Shown here piece after piece: positions 54,650 through 63,472 of a stretch of 64,000 nt of DNA. Under the pieces are notes generated by a model. The model searched no databases and was not told where the DNA came from. It saw only the letters and a list, made by a program, of their open reading frames with translations. Position 1 is the stretch's first letter, and each line of letters begins with the position of its first letter. This DNA comes from Reinekea sp. G2M2-21. GTDB lineage: Bacteria > Pseudomonadota > Gammaproteobacteria > Pseudomonadales > Natronospirillaceae. The position numbers and the translations under genes were made by a program. The stretch lies in NCBI RefSeq assembly GCF_015687175.1, contig NZ_JADPQG010000010.1:1-64000 (forward strand). The letters are read 5' to 3'.

Positions 54650-55069
54650 TTAGTGAAATGAATACACAGCGCAGTAGACTGTGACCAAACTCAGTGCAAA
54701 ACCAATCTTTCCGGCAACGCCTAATCGTTTTAAATACGCAGAGCGGTTGTTGTTTTTTGCCAATTGCATTTGCCCAAAGCCGTACAAGCTGATCAGTACA
54801 ATCAAAGAGACAGAAAGAATTTTCAGGCTAAACAAGGGCATGTTGCTTAGATTGGCGTAATAAGGAACGGCCATCTGTACACCAGAGATAACTAACAGAA
54901 AAAGACCAATGTAAGAGATATAACGAAGTGGGAACAAACTGACCAGCACAGCCTCCCGACTTTCTTCGGGAAATCGTTTACTCAAAAAACCAATTACAAA
55001 AATTGAAAACCCGGCGCCAGCGCCAAAGATCAACCCTGTAAAGTGTGTCAGCAATAACAAATCTCGCAT
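54650..55069 (-). CDS. Small four-segment membrane protein
   Basis: A 139-residue inner-membrane protein with four predicted segments (such as LIFGAGAGFSIFVIGFLSKR, YISYIGLFLLVISGVQMAV and KIGFALSLVTVYCAVYSFH). No family is recognised with confidence. It is the first gene of the nine-gene operon, 11 nt before an ATP-grasp gene. Being too small for a typical secondary exporter, it could be an immunity or accessory membrane factor. That role is speculative. Confidence 0.7.
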   Translation of the reverse strand: MRDLLLLTHFTGLIFGAGAGFSIFVIGFLSKRFPEESREAVLVSLFPLRYISYIGLFLLVISGVQMAVPYYANLSNMPLFSLKILSVSLIVLISLYGFGQMQLAKNNNRSAYLKRLGVAGKIGFALSLVTVYCAVYSFH

Positions 55070-55506
55070 AATTAAAATCCATTTTCTTTGGGCAAATAGA
55101 GTCCCTGGCTGTTGTTAACGCCAAAAAAGACTATTGTCACTACAGGGGAATTGGATCGCTAAAACGGATCCATTAGAACGGACAGACGAAACACGTTTCC
55201 CTTGCGTCTCTGTGTAAGCTACGTCTCAATCCTGTAACTTAGTGGCGCGAAACATAATTTTTATTTTGACCCATAGCAAGAAAAATTGAATTGACCATCC
55301 ATTCCTGTGATGCGAGTCTAAAGAATTGGAACATAGAACTTTTCGAGCATTTACAAACTGAAAACTACGGTAATTTATCGACACAATTACCGATAGAATA
55401 TTGTCCTAGTGCAGACTTTCATTGAGGTTTTCATGAACTGGCAGGATTAATAAAATTGAGCCCAGAAAGCAGACAAAACTCTCAGAACATTTCTCTTTAA
55501 TCCACG
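55070..55506. promoter_or_regulatory. Promoter region of the nine-gene operon
   Basis: A 437-nt A+T-rich gap without a gene. CGGTAATT (55368-55375) and AATTACCG (55385-55392) form an inverted repeat with a 9-nt spacer, about 300 nt upstream of the first operon gene. It could be an operator or a weak terminator of the araC-family gene to the right, since it is followed by TAGTTTTC on the minus strand. Confidence 0.4.
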
Positions 55507-56697
55507 TTACTGGCTATGACCTACCACACCTTCAGATTTTTTCCGATATTGCGTAGGGGTTATGCCAGTATGAGCTTTAAATGCTTTATAAAACGACGAC
55601 CTTGCGTTAAAGCCTGAGTCCATCGCGATATCCAAAATGGATTTTTCCGCGGCGATAATCGCGGGAATGGCGTATCGAATGCGCCAGCCGTTAACGTAGT
55701 CAAAGAACGTTTGCTGTAACGTTTCGTTAAGCGTTTGGGAAATGTAATTGGGCGATATCTGCAAGGTGGACGCCAGGCCCGGTAGCGAAAGCCCAGGATC
55801 GAGAAAGAGCTGTTGGTCGCGCATTGCGCTCTCTATTTTCGTCGCAATACGCTGCATTTGCGTATCACCCAAGCCAGACTTACGGTATTTCCCACCGGAT
55901 TCCTTGGTAACGTCAACTAAGGAGGTATCTTTATCCGGCAGATAACGGTCACTAAAGCCCGGTTGTTGTCGGCTGCCAAAAACACACAGTATCCACAACA
56001 GTACAATGTATATCACGACGAGAAATTCAACCGGTAACGGTAGGGCTTGGTTGGTCAACAAAGGAATACTGTACATGAGCGACAACAGCCAGGTCAGCGC
56101 CAAGACGCTGAGCAGCGCACTCAACCAATAGAGTTCGCGTTGATCGTTATTGGCAAACAGTTGCTTCAACGACCGCCGGTAAACGATCAACTGTCTAAAC
56201 ATCCGAATAGCAAAATAGCCAGAAAGAAAAACCCAGCCAACCATTATTATAAACGCGTAGACCACAACCATCTGTGGCCACAGGCGCAGATTATCGCTGG
56301 TATCACTGAAAATTTGCAGCAAATCATTTTTTGGAAGAACCCAGAGATTGACGCTGCCCATGAACGCCAACACGATGGGGATTGCATGGAGTATGTGTTT
56401 ACGTTGCCAACGCCAGGGCGTCGCAGACGTAATCGCGTCCACATAAAAAGACAACGCGATGGGCAGTAGCATGAAACACGGCAGAACAATCCCCAACGCA
56501 TAAAATTCCAGTGCTGGAAGTAACGCAATCGCTGGCGGTAACGAAATCACCAACGTACCGGCCAATAAAAAAGTGACCAATGGCACCCTTACCGACAAAG
56601 GCAACCGACTGAGCCACAGCAATGGCACCGCAAGCGCAGTCATACCAACGCCCATCATCAATAATGCGAAATTTATTGGGTTCAACGATATGTCCAT
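55507..56697 (-). CDS. Membrane-anchored AraC family regulator
   Basis: A 396-residue protein with about seven membrane segments in the first half (such as LLMMGVGMTALAVPLLWLSR and VVVYAFIIMVGWVFLSGYF) and a C-terminal AraC domain (LPGLASTLQISPNYISQTLN, then MDSGFNARSSFYKAFKAHTG). It has the same architecture as the regulator at 39899. I use the ATG at 56697 with GGA 6 nt upstream rather than an earlier GTG. It lies upstream of the nine-gene operon on the same strand and divergent from a DUF2306 gene; it may control either. Confidence 0.85.
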   Translation of the reverse strand: MDISLNPINFALLMMGVGMTALAVPLLWLSRLPLSVRVPLVTFLLAGTLVISLPPAIALLPALEFYALGIVLPCFMLLPIALSFYVDAITSATPWRWQRKHILHAIPIVLAFMGSVNLWVLPKNDLLQIFSDTSDNLRLWPQMVVVYAFIIMVGWVFLSGYFAIRMFRQLIVYRRSLKQLFANNDQRELYWLSALLSVLALTWLLSLMYSIPLLTNQALPLPVEFLVVIYIVLLWILCVFGSRQQPGFSDRYLPDKDTSLVDVTKESGGKYRKSGLGDTQMQRIATKIESAMRDQQLFLDPGLSLPGLASTLQISPNYISQTLNETLQQTFFDYVNGWRIRYAIPAIIAAEKSILDIAMDSGFNARSSFYKAFKAHTGITPTQYRKKSEGVVGHSQ

Positions 56698-56810
56698 AAT
56701 TCCATGTTGTCCGACAAAAAACGTGTCCACGCTAGCAGGCGTGGACGACTGACAGCCCTGCGTGTGCGAAAAATGAAGACCATTTCACAACGACGACACA
56801 AAGGATTCCT

Positions 56811-57467
56811 ATGCAATTGTTCACAAAAACGAATATCAAACCACTGCTTCTGCTGCTACTCGGTTCCGTATCGATTCTGTTCGGTGCGCTGCAAATAACA
56901 CTTATCAGCCAGGGGCCGGAAGGCGCAGTGCAGGATATGGCATCACCCGCCTATTTCAGCATGCCACTGCCAATCCTGACCCACATTATTTTCGGCACAC
57001 TATTCAATTTGCTCATGCCATTGCAGTTTATGCCACAGATACGTGCAAAGAAACCGGCTTTCCACCGTTTACTGGGCCGTTTCTTGATTTTATTCGCGCT
57101 CGGCTTTGGCTTCAGTGCGTTATGGATGAATCAATTTTATCCACAGTATGGCGGCATGATGAAATATATGGGCATTGTATCGCACGTCGTGGTGATGCTT
57201 GCCGCGCTTACCCTTGCCTTGGTAGCCATCAGGCGGCGAAACATTGCAACCCACCGTATTTGGATGATGCGCTTGACAGCCGCGGCGCTGAGCCCTGCCA
57301 CGCAACGCCTGGTTGCGGTTCCAGCCTTTCTGTTATTTGGTGAATCGGTACTGACCGATGCGGTAATTGCGGGATTCATCTGGTTCGGACTGGTGGCTAA
57401 CCTGTTGTTTGTCGAATGGATACTCAGAAAAGAGACACGCTCGGTGTCGTTAAACCGTGCATTCTAA
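56811..57467 (+). CDS. DUF2306 family membrane protein
   Basis: A 218-residue inner-membrane protein with about six segments. ILTHIIFGTLFNLLMPLQFM, KKPAFHRLLGRFLI and NIATHRIWMMRLTAAALSPA are typical of the DUF2306 family, whose conserved histidines (HRxxG, THRxWMxR) suggest heme or metal contact; function unknown. It is divergent from the membrane AraC gene, which may regulate it. Confidence 0.8.
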   Translation: MQLFTKTNIKPLLLLLLGSVSILFGALQITLISQGPEGAVQDMASPAYFSMPLPILTHIIFGTLFNLLMPLQFMPQIRAKKPAFHRLLGRFLILFALGFGFSALWMNQFYPQYGGMMKYMGIVSHVVVMLAALTLALVAIRRRNIATHRIWMMRLTAAALSPATQRLVAVPAFLLFGESVLTDAVIAGFIWFGLVANLLFVEWILRKETRSVSLNRAF

Positions 57468-57601
57468 CATGAATCAACACCGCAACTTCCGCTGTTGACG
57501 CTTGAGTTATAGCTCGGATTGATACAGTTTGATAAGACTTGACACACTTTCTGCGGCTAAAGCTGTTACATTGATGGTGAATTAAACGTCAGGACAGGTA
57601 G

Positions 57602-58171
57602 ATGAATATGATAGCACCAAGGGCTTCGGCTGTTCTCTGCGGTATTTTCATCTTGACGGCATACGGTGTCTTGGTGAGTCTGCTCACAGACTCACCATTG
57701 ACTATTTTCGTGTTTGAATCTCTCAGTGGGCTTGCGGTTATTGCGATTTCTGTTCTGCTGTACCCATGGTTAAAACCTGCAGGTCAGACACTGGCGCTTG
57801 GATATTTGGTGGGAAAAGTTCTCGAAGGAAGTTTTTTGATCCTGGCTGCTTTCTTAATTTTTTCCAGCACCACATTGTTATCCGCAATACGCGACTTTAT
57901 ATTTTCCTACCACGCTTATCTTTTCATCGCGGCATCAAGCTTGCTCTATCTATTGCTGTATCGATCAACGCTGGTCCCAACGTTTATTTCCATTTGGGGG
58001 CTGGTGTCGCTCGCCTTGCTGTTAATCGGAAACCTGCTGAACCTACTGGGTGTCACCCACCCATTGGTGGCGGTGTTCTACCCATCGATTATGTTAAACG
58101 AAATATTTCTAGCTGGTTGGCTTATCGTTAAAGGGTTTGATGAGCGCGCGCTGCAAGTAAACCCCGGCTAA
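57602..58171 (+). CDS. DUF4386 family membrane protein
   Basis: A 189-residue membrane protein with about six segments. YLVGKVLEGSFLILAAFLIF, SSLLYLLLYRSTLVPTFISI and FYPSIMLNEIFLAGWLIVKG fit DUF4386, a family of unknown function often next to regulators. A second ATG 6 nt downstream is possible. No clear operon partner exists; the hut genes to the right face the other way. Confidence 0.75.
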   Translation: MNMIAPRASAVLCGIFILTAYGVLVSLLTDSPLTIFVFESLSGLAVIAISVLLYPWLKPAGQTLALGYLVGKVLEGSFLILAAFLIFSSTTLLSAIRDFIFSYHAYLFIAASSLLYLLLYRSTLVPTFISIWGLVSLALLLIGNLLNLLGVTHPLVAVFYPSIMLNEIFLAGWLIVKGFDERALQVNPG

Positions 58172-58193
58172 CGCAGGTCATACTAAAATGACA

Positions 58194-58223
58194 CGCGAGC
58201 CTCTTTAGAACAGAGGCTTGCGC
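58194..58223. terminator. Hairpin between convergent genes
   Basis: GCGAGCCTCT pairs with AGAGGCTTGCGC (one mismatch) around a 7-nt loop, between the DUF4386 and hutG stops. There is no U-run; a bidirectional or rho-assisted end is possible. Confidence 0.4.
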
Positions 58224-58239
58224 AACAGGTCTCATCTTA

Positions 58240-59205
58240 TTACATCATCATTTGATAGATGTAGCGTGCAGCCAAACGCGCGGTACGCTGATCGATATCT
58301 TTCGATGGATTCATCTCCGCAACATCCACCAACAGAATCTGCTTATTCTGTTGTTCTGCTTCATCCATTAAGAATTGCAGCAGCTTGAAAACAACCAACG
58401 GCTCAACACCCAACGCCGCAGGTGCACTGACACCCGGAGCATAGGCGGCCGGAAATACATCCAGGCACAGGGTAACGTATACAAAATCGAGCGGTTGCAA
58501 CCAATCGCGCAGCTGTTGTTGCAAGTGCGGCATTGTCGCCATGTGACAGTCGAGGTCTTCCACCCAGGTGACGTCATGTTCGAACGCAAAATGAAACAAC
58601 GCATCGGTGTTGGCCGTCGGGTTAATACCCAGCACCGCGTAATGGAACGGCACGTCATTGTGATGACACCATTCCTGGCATTGCCGGAACGGTGTCCCAG
58701 AACTTGGCGCTGGTTCTGGATTGCGCAAGTCAAAATGAGCATCAAAATTAAGGATACCCAGCTGTTTGTCCGGCGCATGTGTTTGCAGAAATTGCTGCGC
58801 GCCAAGATAACTGGCCCAACCCACTTCATGACCACCACCCAATACAAAGGGTCGCCCGTTGGATTCCAGAATCCGCGTTAAGTTGTTGGCTAAAGTTTGC
58901 TGCACCGCTTCCAGATTGCCATCGCGGCAGGTCACATCACCCGCGTCGAAAAATTCAAAATCTTCTGAACAAGCCAGATTCGCCAGCGCTTTGCGAATAG
59001 CATCGGGACCTTCAGCGGCACCGGGCACACCTTGATTCCGGCGGACCCCTTCATCGCAGGCAAAGCCCACGAGTACCGGAGCACTATGATAATCGACCGA
59101 AAGATCATCGGCGTGTACATGTTGATGCAGCCGTCGGCTTAACTCAGGGTCTTCAGCATCGACCCGCCCTTGCCATACTGCGGAGAGATCCTTTTTGTCA
59201 GTCAT
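58240..59205 (-). CDS. hutG: Formimidoylglutamase
   Basis: A 321-residue arginase-fold enzyme that hydrolyses N-formimidoyl-glutamate to glutamate and formamide, the last step of histidine use. The binuclear manganese ligands are His in VLGGGHEVGWAS, Asp/His in NFDAHFDLR and Asp residues in LCLDVFPAAYAPG. I start at the ATG at 59205 with AAGGAA 8 nt upstream. The gene overlaps the hutI stop by 8 nt, and that linkage with hutI separates it from agmatinase-like relatives. Confidence 0.93.
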   Translation of the reverse strand: MTDKKDLSAVWQGRVDAEDPELSRRLHQHVHADDLSVDYHSAPVLVGFACDEGVRRNQGVPGAAEGPDAIRKALANLACSEDFEFFDAGDVTCRDGNLEAVQQTLANNLTRILESNGRPFVLGGGHEVGWASYLGAQQFLQTHAPDKQLGILNFDAHFDLRNPEPAPSSGTPFRQCQEWCHHNDVPFHYAVLGINPTANTDALFHFAFEHDVTWVEDLDCHMATMPHLQQQLRDWLQPLDFVYVTLCLDVFPAAYAPGVSAPAALGVEPLVVFKLLQFLMDEAEQQNKQILLVDVAEMNPSKDIDQRTARLAARYIYQMMM

Positions 59206-60427
59206 GTCGTTGTTCCTTGCCAAGTCGCCAGATACCGGTTGGTTTGAACCGATTCAGTTCGTGAATTATTTGTCTCGGATGATCACATGACCACAACAAA
59301 AAGTCGGCATCAAATCCTTCACGTAATTGACCTTTACACTGGGCTAGCCCCAATGCCTGGGCAGCGTGTCGGGTGATTCCGGCCCAGGCTTCGGCGGGTG
59401 TCAACCCGAACAACACTGAACTGAAATTTGCCGCGGTCAGTAATGAGTTCAGCGGAGATGTGCCGGGGTTAAGGTCGGTCGCAACGGCCATGGACACACC
59501 GGCATCACGCATGGCTTGAATCGGTGGTTTTCGGGTCTCGTTGAGGTAAAAGTAGGCACCAGGGAGCAAAACGGCAACCACGTCTTTCTGCGCTAACAAT
59601 AAGCACTGTTCCGGCTCAAGGTACTCGACATGGTCGGCGGAAAGACCACCGAATTCAGCGACCACATCAGCGCCATGCTGTTGTGAGAGCTGTTCAACAT
59701 GCCCTTTCACCCGCAATCCCAACCTGGTCGCAGCAGCAAACAAACGGTGGGTCTGTGCGGCACTGAAGCCGATGGATTCACAAAACACATCAACCGCCTC
59801 TGCCAGATTCTCATCTTTTAGCTGAGGTAACAAAGTCTCCGTAATCCAGTCGATGTAAGCATCCTGATCGCCCGAAAAATCGAATGGCAGCGTATGGGCT
59901 GCGAGACAGGTAGCGCTGACATGAACATCGCCACGCTCACCTAATGCGCGGATAACCCGCAACATTTTTAACTCGTCATTCAGTGATAAACCGTAACCAC
60001 TTTTAATTTCAACCGTAGTCACCCCTTCACGCAGGAGACACTTCAGGCGAGTTTCCGCACTGCGCAACAACGTGTCTTCACTGGCTGCGCGGGTGGCGCG
60101 AACCGTACTGTTAATACCCCCACCCGCGGCGGCGATGTCCTGGTAGCGCATGCCCTGGCGCAGTTGTTCAAATTCACTCGCGCGATTGCCGTCATACACC
60201 AGATGTGTGTGGCAATCGATCAAACCCGGCGTCAGCCACTGTTGCTGCGCATCAATATCCTGCCCAGCCAACAATTCCGGACAGTCCGCCTCTGAACCGA
60301 CAAACACAATTTTGCCCGCATGCCAGGCTAAACAACCTTGTAGCGTGCCGTAATCATCACCATGCACACCGGTTTGCAGCGTAGCCAAGCGCGCGTTGCG
60401 GATAATTCCGTCTACATGAAGCGTCAT
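59198..60427 (-). CDS. hutI: Imidazolonepropionase
   Basis: A 409-residue amidohydrolase that opens imidazolone-propionate to formimidoylglutamate. The metal site HTH is in LTPGLIDCHTHLVYDGNRAS; VEIKSGYGL, HVSATCLAAHTLP, VKGHVEQLSQQHGA and VATDLNPGTSPL are diagnostic. Length is normal. It is co-translated with hutG. The site before the ATG is weak. No hutU or hutH is in the window; they may lie beyond 64 kb near hutC. Confidence 0.95.
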   Translation of the reverse strand: MTLHVDGIIRNARLATLQTGVHGDDYGTLQGCLAWHAGKIVFVGSEADCPELLAGQDIDAQQQWLTPGLIDCHTHLVYDGNRASEFEQLRQGMRYQDIAAAGGGINSTVRATRAASEDTLLRSAETRLKCLLREGVTTVEIKSGYGLSLNDELKMLRVIRALGERGDVHVSATCLAAHTLPFDFSGDQDAYIDWITETLLPQLKDENLAEAVDVFCESIGFSAAQTHRLFAAATRLGLRVKGHVEQLSQQHGADVVAEFGGLSADHVEYLEPEQCLLLAQKDVVAVLLPGAYFYLNETRKPPIQAMRDAGVSMAVATDLNPGTSPLNSLLTAANFSSVLFGLTPAEAWAGITRHAAQALGLAQCKGQLREGFDADFLLWSCDHPRQIIHELNRFKPTGIWRLGKEQRHD

Positions 60428-60608
60428 AACAAAGATTTCTTTTCCAATTGGTCAACTCAAGCACCTTAATGGCGGAACGCCATACACACAAGTGCAACGT
60501 CGCGTTGACATAAAATCGACATTATTCACGTTTCTGCCCTATCGCCCACGGTCTGCACGTATTAAAATTGCGCGCTAAATTCTTACCCGCCTTCCCTGAG
60601 GAACATTC

Positions 60609-61823
60609 ATGACTTTGTCGACCGGTCAGTCAACTAATGTCGTAGTAGTTAGCAACTCATCCGATAACCCATTCGCCATTGACGTCGCCTATGCGATGGG
60701 ACAGCACGAAGACATTGCTGATTTGATCAGTATGAAGCAGTTCATGAACTCGGAATTCTGTCCGCGTTTTATTTCGGACGAAGCTGATTTCGATAACATC
60801 GGTCATACGCTCGATGGCAAGGCCGTCATTATTGTCAGTACCGGCAGTCATGTAAAAAGCCGCCAGGAATTGGCGATGGCCAACTTGATCATTGCACGGG
60901 CGGCCAAAGAAAACGGCGCTAGCCGCGTTATTCTGGTGGAGCCGGATCTGTTTTACAGCGCACAGGATCGTGGTGCACGTAAAGATCTGGGTGAAACCAG
61001 CTTTGAACGTGACATTAAAGACGTCAAGAAATTTGATGGCCAACCATTCACCGCAAAACTGTACGCACAGATGCTGAAGCTATCCGGCGTCGACACCGTG
61101 ATGACCATTCACAACCATTCCGATTCTGTGCAGAAGATGTTCAGTGACGTTTTCGAAGGCAATTTCCACAATCTGATCCCTTACGAGATTTACGCCCACT
61201 ATCTATTGAACTCTGACATTCTGCACTATGGCCCAGAAGGTGAAGGCCTGGTGTTGTGCGCACCGGACAAAGGCGCTCGCGACTTCGTTAAAGAAATGTT
61301 TAACACCCTTGGCTTGAGCAAAGCCAAGTTCATCATGCTCGACAAAGAGCGTACCGCAGAACGCAAAGTTGAAATCACCTTACACAAAGAAAGTGAACAC
61401 ACGTTCGATGGCCTTGATGGTGCCAGCATCGTGCTATTCGACGACATGGTTCGAACCGGTTCCACCGTCGTAAAGTCTTGCCAGTTCCTGCAGCAGATCA
61501 ACCCACAACGCATGGTGTTTGCGGTATCGCATTTTTACGCCAGCGATGAAGGACGTGAGCGCATGGCGCATCCGGCTATCGGTGAAATATTAACGTTGAA
61601 TACCTTACCCACCATTCTGAACCGTGACGAGCAAGGCCGTTTACGGAAAAAAATGGTGGTATTAAAAGTTGAGAAATGGCTGGCCCAGGAATTGTGCAAC
61701 ATCCTCGACCTGCCGCAGAGCCATGAACAGAATCCCTACAAAATCGACATGTCGTCGAAAAACCCGCGATTCAAACGCAAAATCTGGTTCAGTGACGAAC
61801 TCAGTGCGCTGAAAGAAGGCTGA
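60609..61823 (+). CDS. Ribose-phosphate pyrophosphokinase-like protein
   Basis: A 404-residue protein with the PRPP-synthetase double-domain fold. NVVVVSNSSDNPFAIDVAYA opens it; FYSAQDRGARKDLGE and PFTAKLYAQMLKLSGVDTVM correspond to the ATP loop region; IVLFDDMVRTGSTVVKS is the PRPP-binding loop. It is about 90 residues longer than the housekeeping enzyme (near 315) and diverges in sequence, so it may be a second paralogue rather than the main Prs. It is monocistronic with a terminator and is divergent from hutI; histidine metabolism uses PRPP, but a link is only suggestive. Confidence 0.78.
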   Translation: MTLSTGQSTNVVVVSNSSDNPFAIDVAYAMGQHEDIADLISMKQFMNSEFCPRFISDEADFDNIGHTLDGKAVIIVSTGSHVKSRQELAMANLIIARAAKENGASRVILVEPDLFYSAQDRGARKDLGETSFERDIKDVKKFDGQPFTAKLYAQMLKLSGVDTVMTIHNHSDSVQKMFSDVFEGNFHNLIPYEIYAHYLLNSDILHYGPEGEGLVLCAPDKGARDFVKEMFNTLGLSKAKFIMLDKERTAERKVEITLHKESEHTFDGLDGASIVLFDDMVRTGSTVVKSCQFLQQINPQRMVFAVSHFYASDEGRERMAHPAIGEILTLNTLPTILNRDEQGRLRKKMVVLKVEKWLAQELCNILDLPQSHEQNPYKIDMSSKNPRFKRKIWFSDELSALKEG

Positions 61824-61842
61824 AACTCAGCTGGAAAGAATT

Positions 61843-61869
61843 AAGCCCAGCCGTAGCGCTGGGCTTTTT
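61843..61869 (+). terminator. Terminator of the PRPP-synthetase-like gene
   Basis: AAGCCCAGC pairs with GCTGGGCTT around a short loop, followed by TTT, 20 nt after the stop codon. Confidence 0.88.
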
Positions 61870-61985
61870 CGTTAGCCCCCAGTCCACACTCCAGCTACTC
61901 CTTGCACAAGAGATTAAAGCCAAACTGATACCCTGCTGCCAATTGCGAACTGCCATTCAGGGGCTATAGTGTTTTCAATAATGTT

Positions 61986-62159
61986 CTAGGGCAACTCTGA
62001 TTAATTCAAATCACCTCAGTCCTTACAGATCGAAGAATGAGCGAGGCGTGTGTTGCAGGGAATGGCGAGTCCTTTTCAAAATACACAACAAAGCTCAGTC
62101 ATCGATCTGAAGGACCCGGAGGGCGGGGCTGAAATGGCAATTATTCAGAGATTCCCTGG
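61986..62159 (-). mobile_element. MITE (copy E) at the 5' end of the sensor kinase gene
   Basis: A 166-bp copy (61990-62155) of the element, inverted relative to copy B. The ends are GGCAACTCTGATTAATT and TTATTCAGAGATTCC; the flanks are CTAG (61986-61989) and CTGG (62156-62159). It is open in the frame of the kinase gene that follows. Confidence 0.87.
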
Positions 62160-62190
62160 CCTCCTATGTAACAATAATTGGACGATATCC

Positions 62191-63387
62191 GTGCACAAAG
62201 TTGCTTTGATTGAAGACCAAGAATATGTACGCGACTTCATTGCGACAGCACTTAATGGGATGTGTGAACTAGTCGTTTTTGATAGCGCCAAGGACTTTCA
62301 ACGCGACATAGAGGGTCAGAGTCATAGATTTGACTTGGTGTTAACGGATATCTATTTACCCGGAGAGGATGGCCGAGAAGTGTTGTACTCTATGATGGGT
62401 AACGGTACTCCCATCATAATTGTGACTGGCGACCAGGATGTTTCAACAGAATCTGAAATGTTCTCGCTCGGTGCCTTTGACTACATACGAAAACCGTTAA
62501 ACGAGGAAGTATTGCGTCACCGGGTTGGCTTGCATTTAAAACTCAGAGAAGAACAGTTGCGAGTTGCGCAAACTCAAGAGCAACTTGTTCAAAGTGAAAA
62601 AATGGCGGCTCTGGGACAGTTAGCGGCTGGTGTAGCCCATGAGATTAATAATCCAATTGGTTTTGTCACATCTAACTCCAACTTAATCAAACGGTATGTT
62701 TCCAAAATTAATGACACCCTCACAAAACTGGATGAAGAAGCCGCAAACGATCCAAACGGTGAAATGCTGTTAATGATTACCCGTTGGAAGTCACAATCAA
62801 AACTCGATAGTTTTTTGAATGAACTGGTAAAGATTTCTGAAGAATCCTTAGAGGGACTCGAACGAATTCGAGATATTGTAAAAGATCTAAAAGACTATGC
62901 TCATATGGGGGATCAAGCATTTGAACCAGCGGACCTTAACAAGAGCTTAGAATCAACAGTCAACCTTCTTAGGAATGAGATAAAGTACAAAGCAGAAGTC
63001 GCCATGGCTCTAGGTGACTTGCCATGGGTACCGTGTCGTATTTCTCAATTAAATCAGGTCTTTGTTAACATTTTGGTCAATGCTTGTCACGCCATTCCAA
63101 ACTTTGGAAATATTGCCATAGAATCTATGCAAGAAGGCGATAATGCATTAATTCGCATAACGGACGATGGATGCGGCATGCCGAAAGAGGTTAGCAAGCA
63201 CGTTTTTGATCCGTTTTTTACCACAAAACCTGTTGGTCAAGGTACCGGCATTGGTTTAGCCATTTCAAAGTCAATAGTCGACACACACATGGGGACGATA
63301 TCCGTGCAAAGTGTTGTCGGAGAAGGTACTACGTTTGAGATACGTATTCCCCTTCAGCTTTCAGGCGAAACATTGTTACCCACCTAA
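62191..63387 (+). CDS. Response regulator receiver-histidine kinase protein
   Basis: A 398-residue cytoplasmic signalling protein. The receiver domain (about 1-120) has the phospho-acceptor Asp in LTDIYLPGEDG, Thr in IIIVTGD and Lys in DYIRKPL. A coiled-coil (about 125-145) leads to the HisKA box AALGQLAAGVAHEINNP and the ATPase domain with NILVNACHAI, DDGCGM, FDPFFTTKP and GTGIGLAIS. I place the start at GTG 62191, where the receiver domain begins. The frame stays open upstream to an ATG at 62050, but those 47 codons are MITE sequence or linker. No membrane segment is present, so input probably comes by phosphotransfer to the receiver. The cognate output is not adjacent. Confidence 0.88.
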   Translation: MHKVALIEDQEYVRDFIATALNGMCELVVFDSAKDFQRDIEGQSHRFDLVLTDIYLPGEDGREVLYSMMGNGTPIIIVTGDQDVSTESEMFSLGAFDYIRKPLNEEVLRHRVGLHLKLREEQLRVAQTQEQLVQSEKMAALGQLAAGVAHEINNPIGFVTSNSNLIKRYVSKINDTLTKLDEEAANDPNGEMLLMITRWKSQSKLDSFLNELVKISEESLEGLERIRDIVKDLKDYAHMGDQAFEPADLNKSLESTVNLLRNEIKYKAEVAMALGDLPWVPCRISQLNQVFVNILVNACHAIPNFGNIAIESMQEGDNALIRITDDGCGMPKEVSKHVFDPFFTTKPVGQGTGIGLAISKSIVDTHMGTISVQSVVGEGTTFEIRIPLQLSGETLLPT

Positions 63388-63413
63388 TATTTGCAGAATT
63401 GCGACATTAAAAG

Positions 63414-63425
63414 TTGTATATACAA
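63414..63425. promoter_or_regulatory. HutC-type operator before hutC
   Basis: TTGTATATACAA is a perfect palindrome matching the TGTATATACA-like core recognised by HutC repressors. It ends 47 nt before the hutC start and suggests autorepression. Confidence 0.65.
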
Positions 63426-63472
63426 GTCGCCTGGCCTACTCTTCGGGCACACTACCGAACGGGAACAGGACG

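Noticed and set aside
62050..62190. Start of the sensor kinase at the ATG at 62050
   Set aside because: These codons are mostly MITE copy E sequence, and the conserved receiver domain begins at the GTG at 62191.
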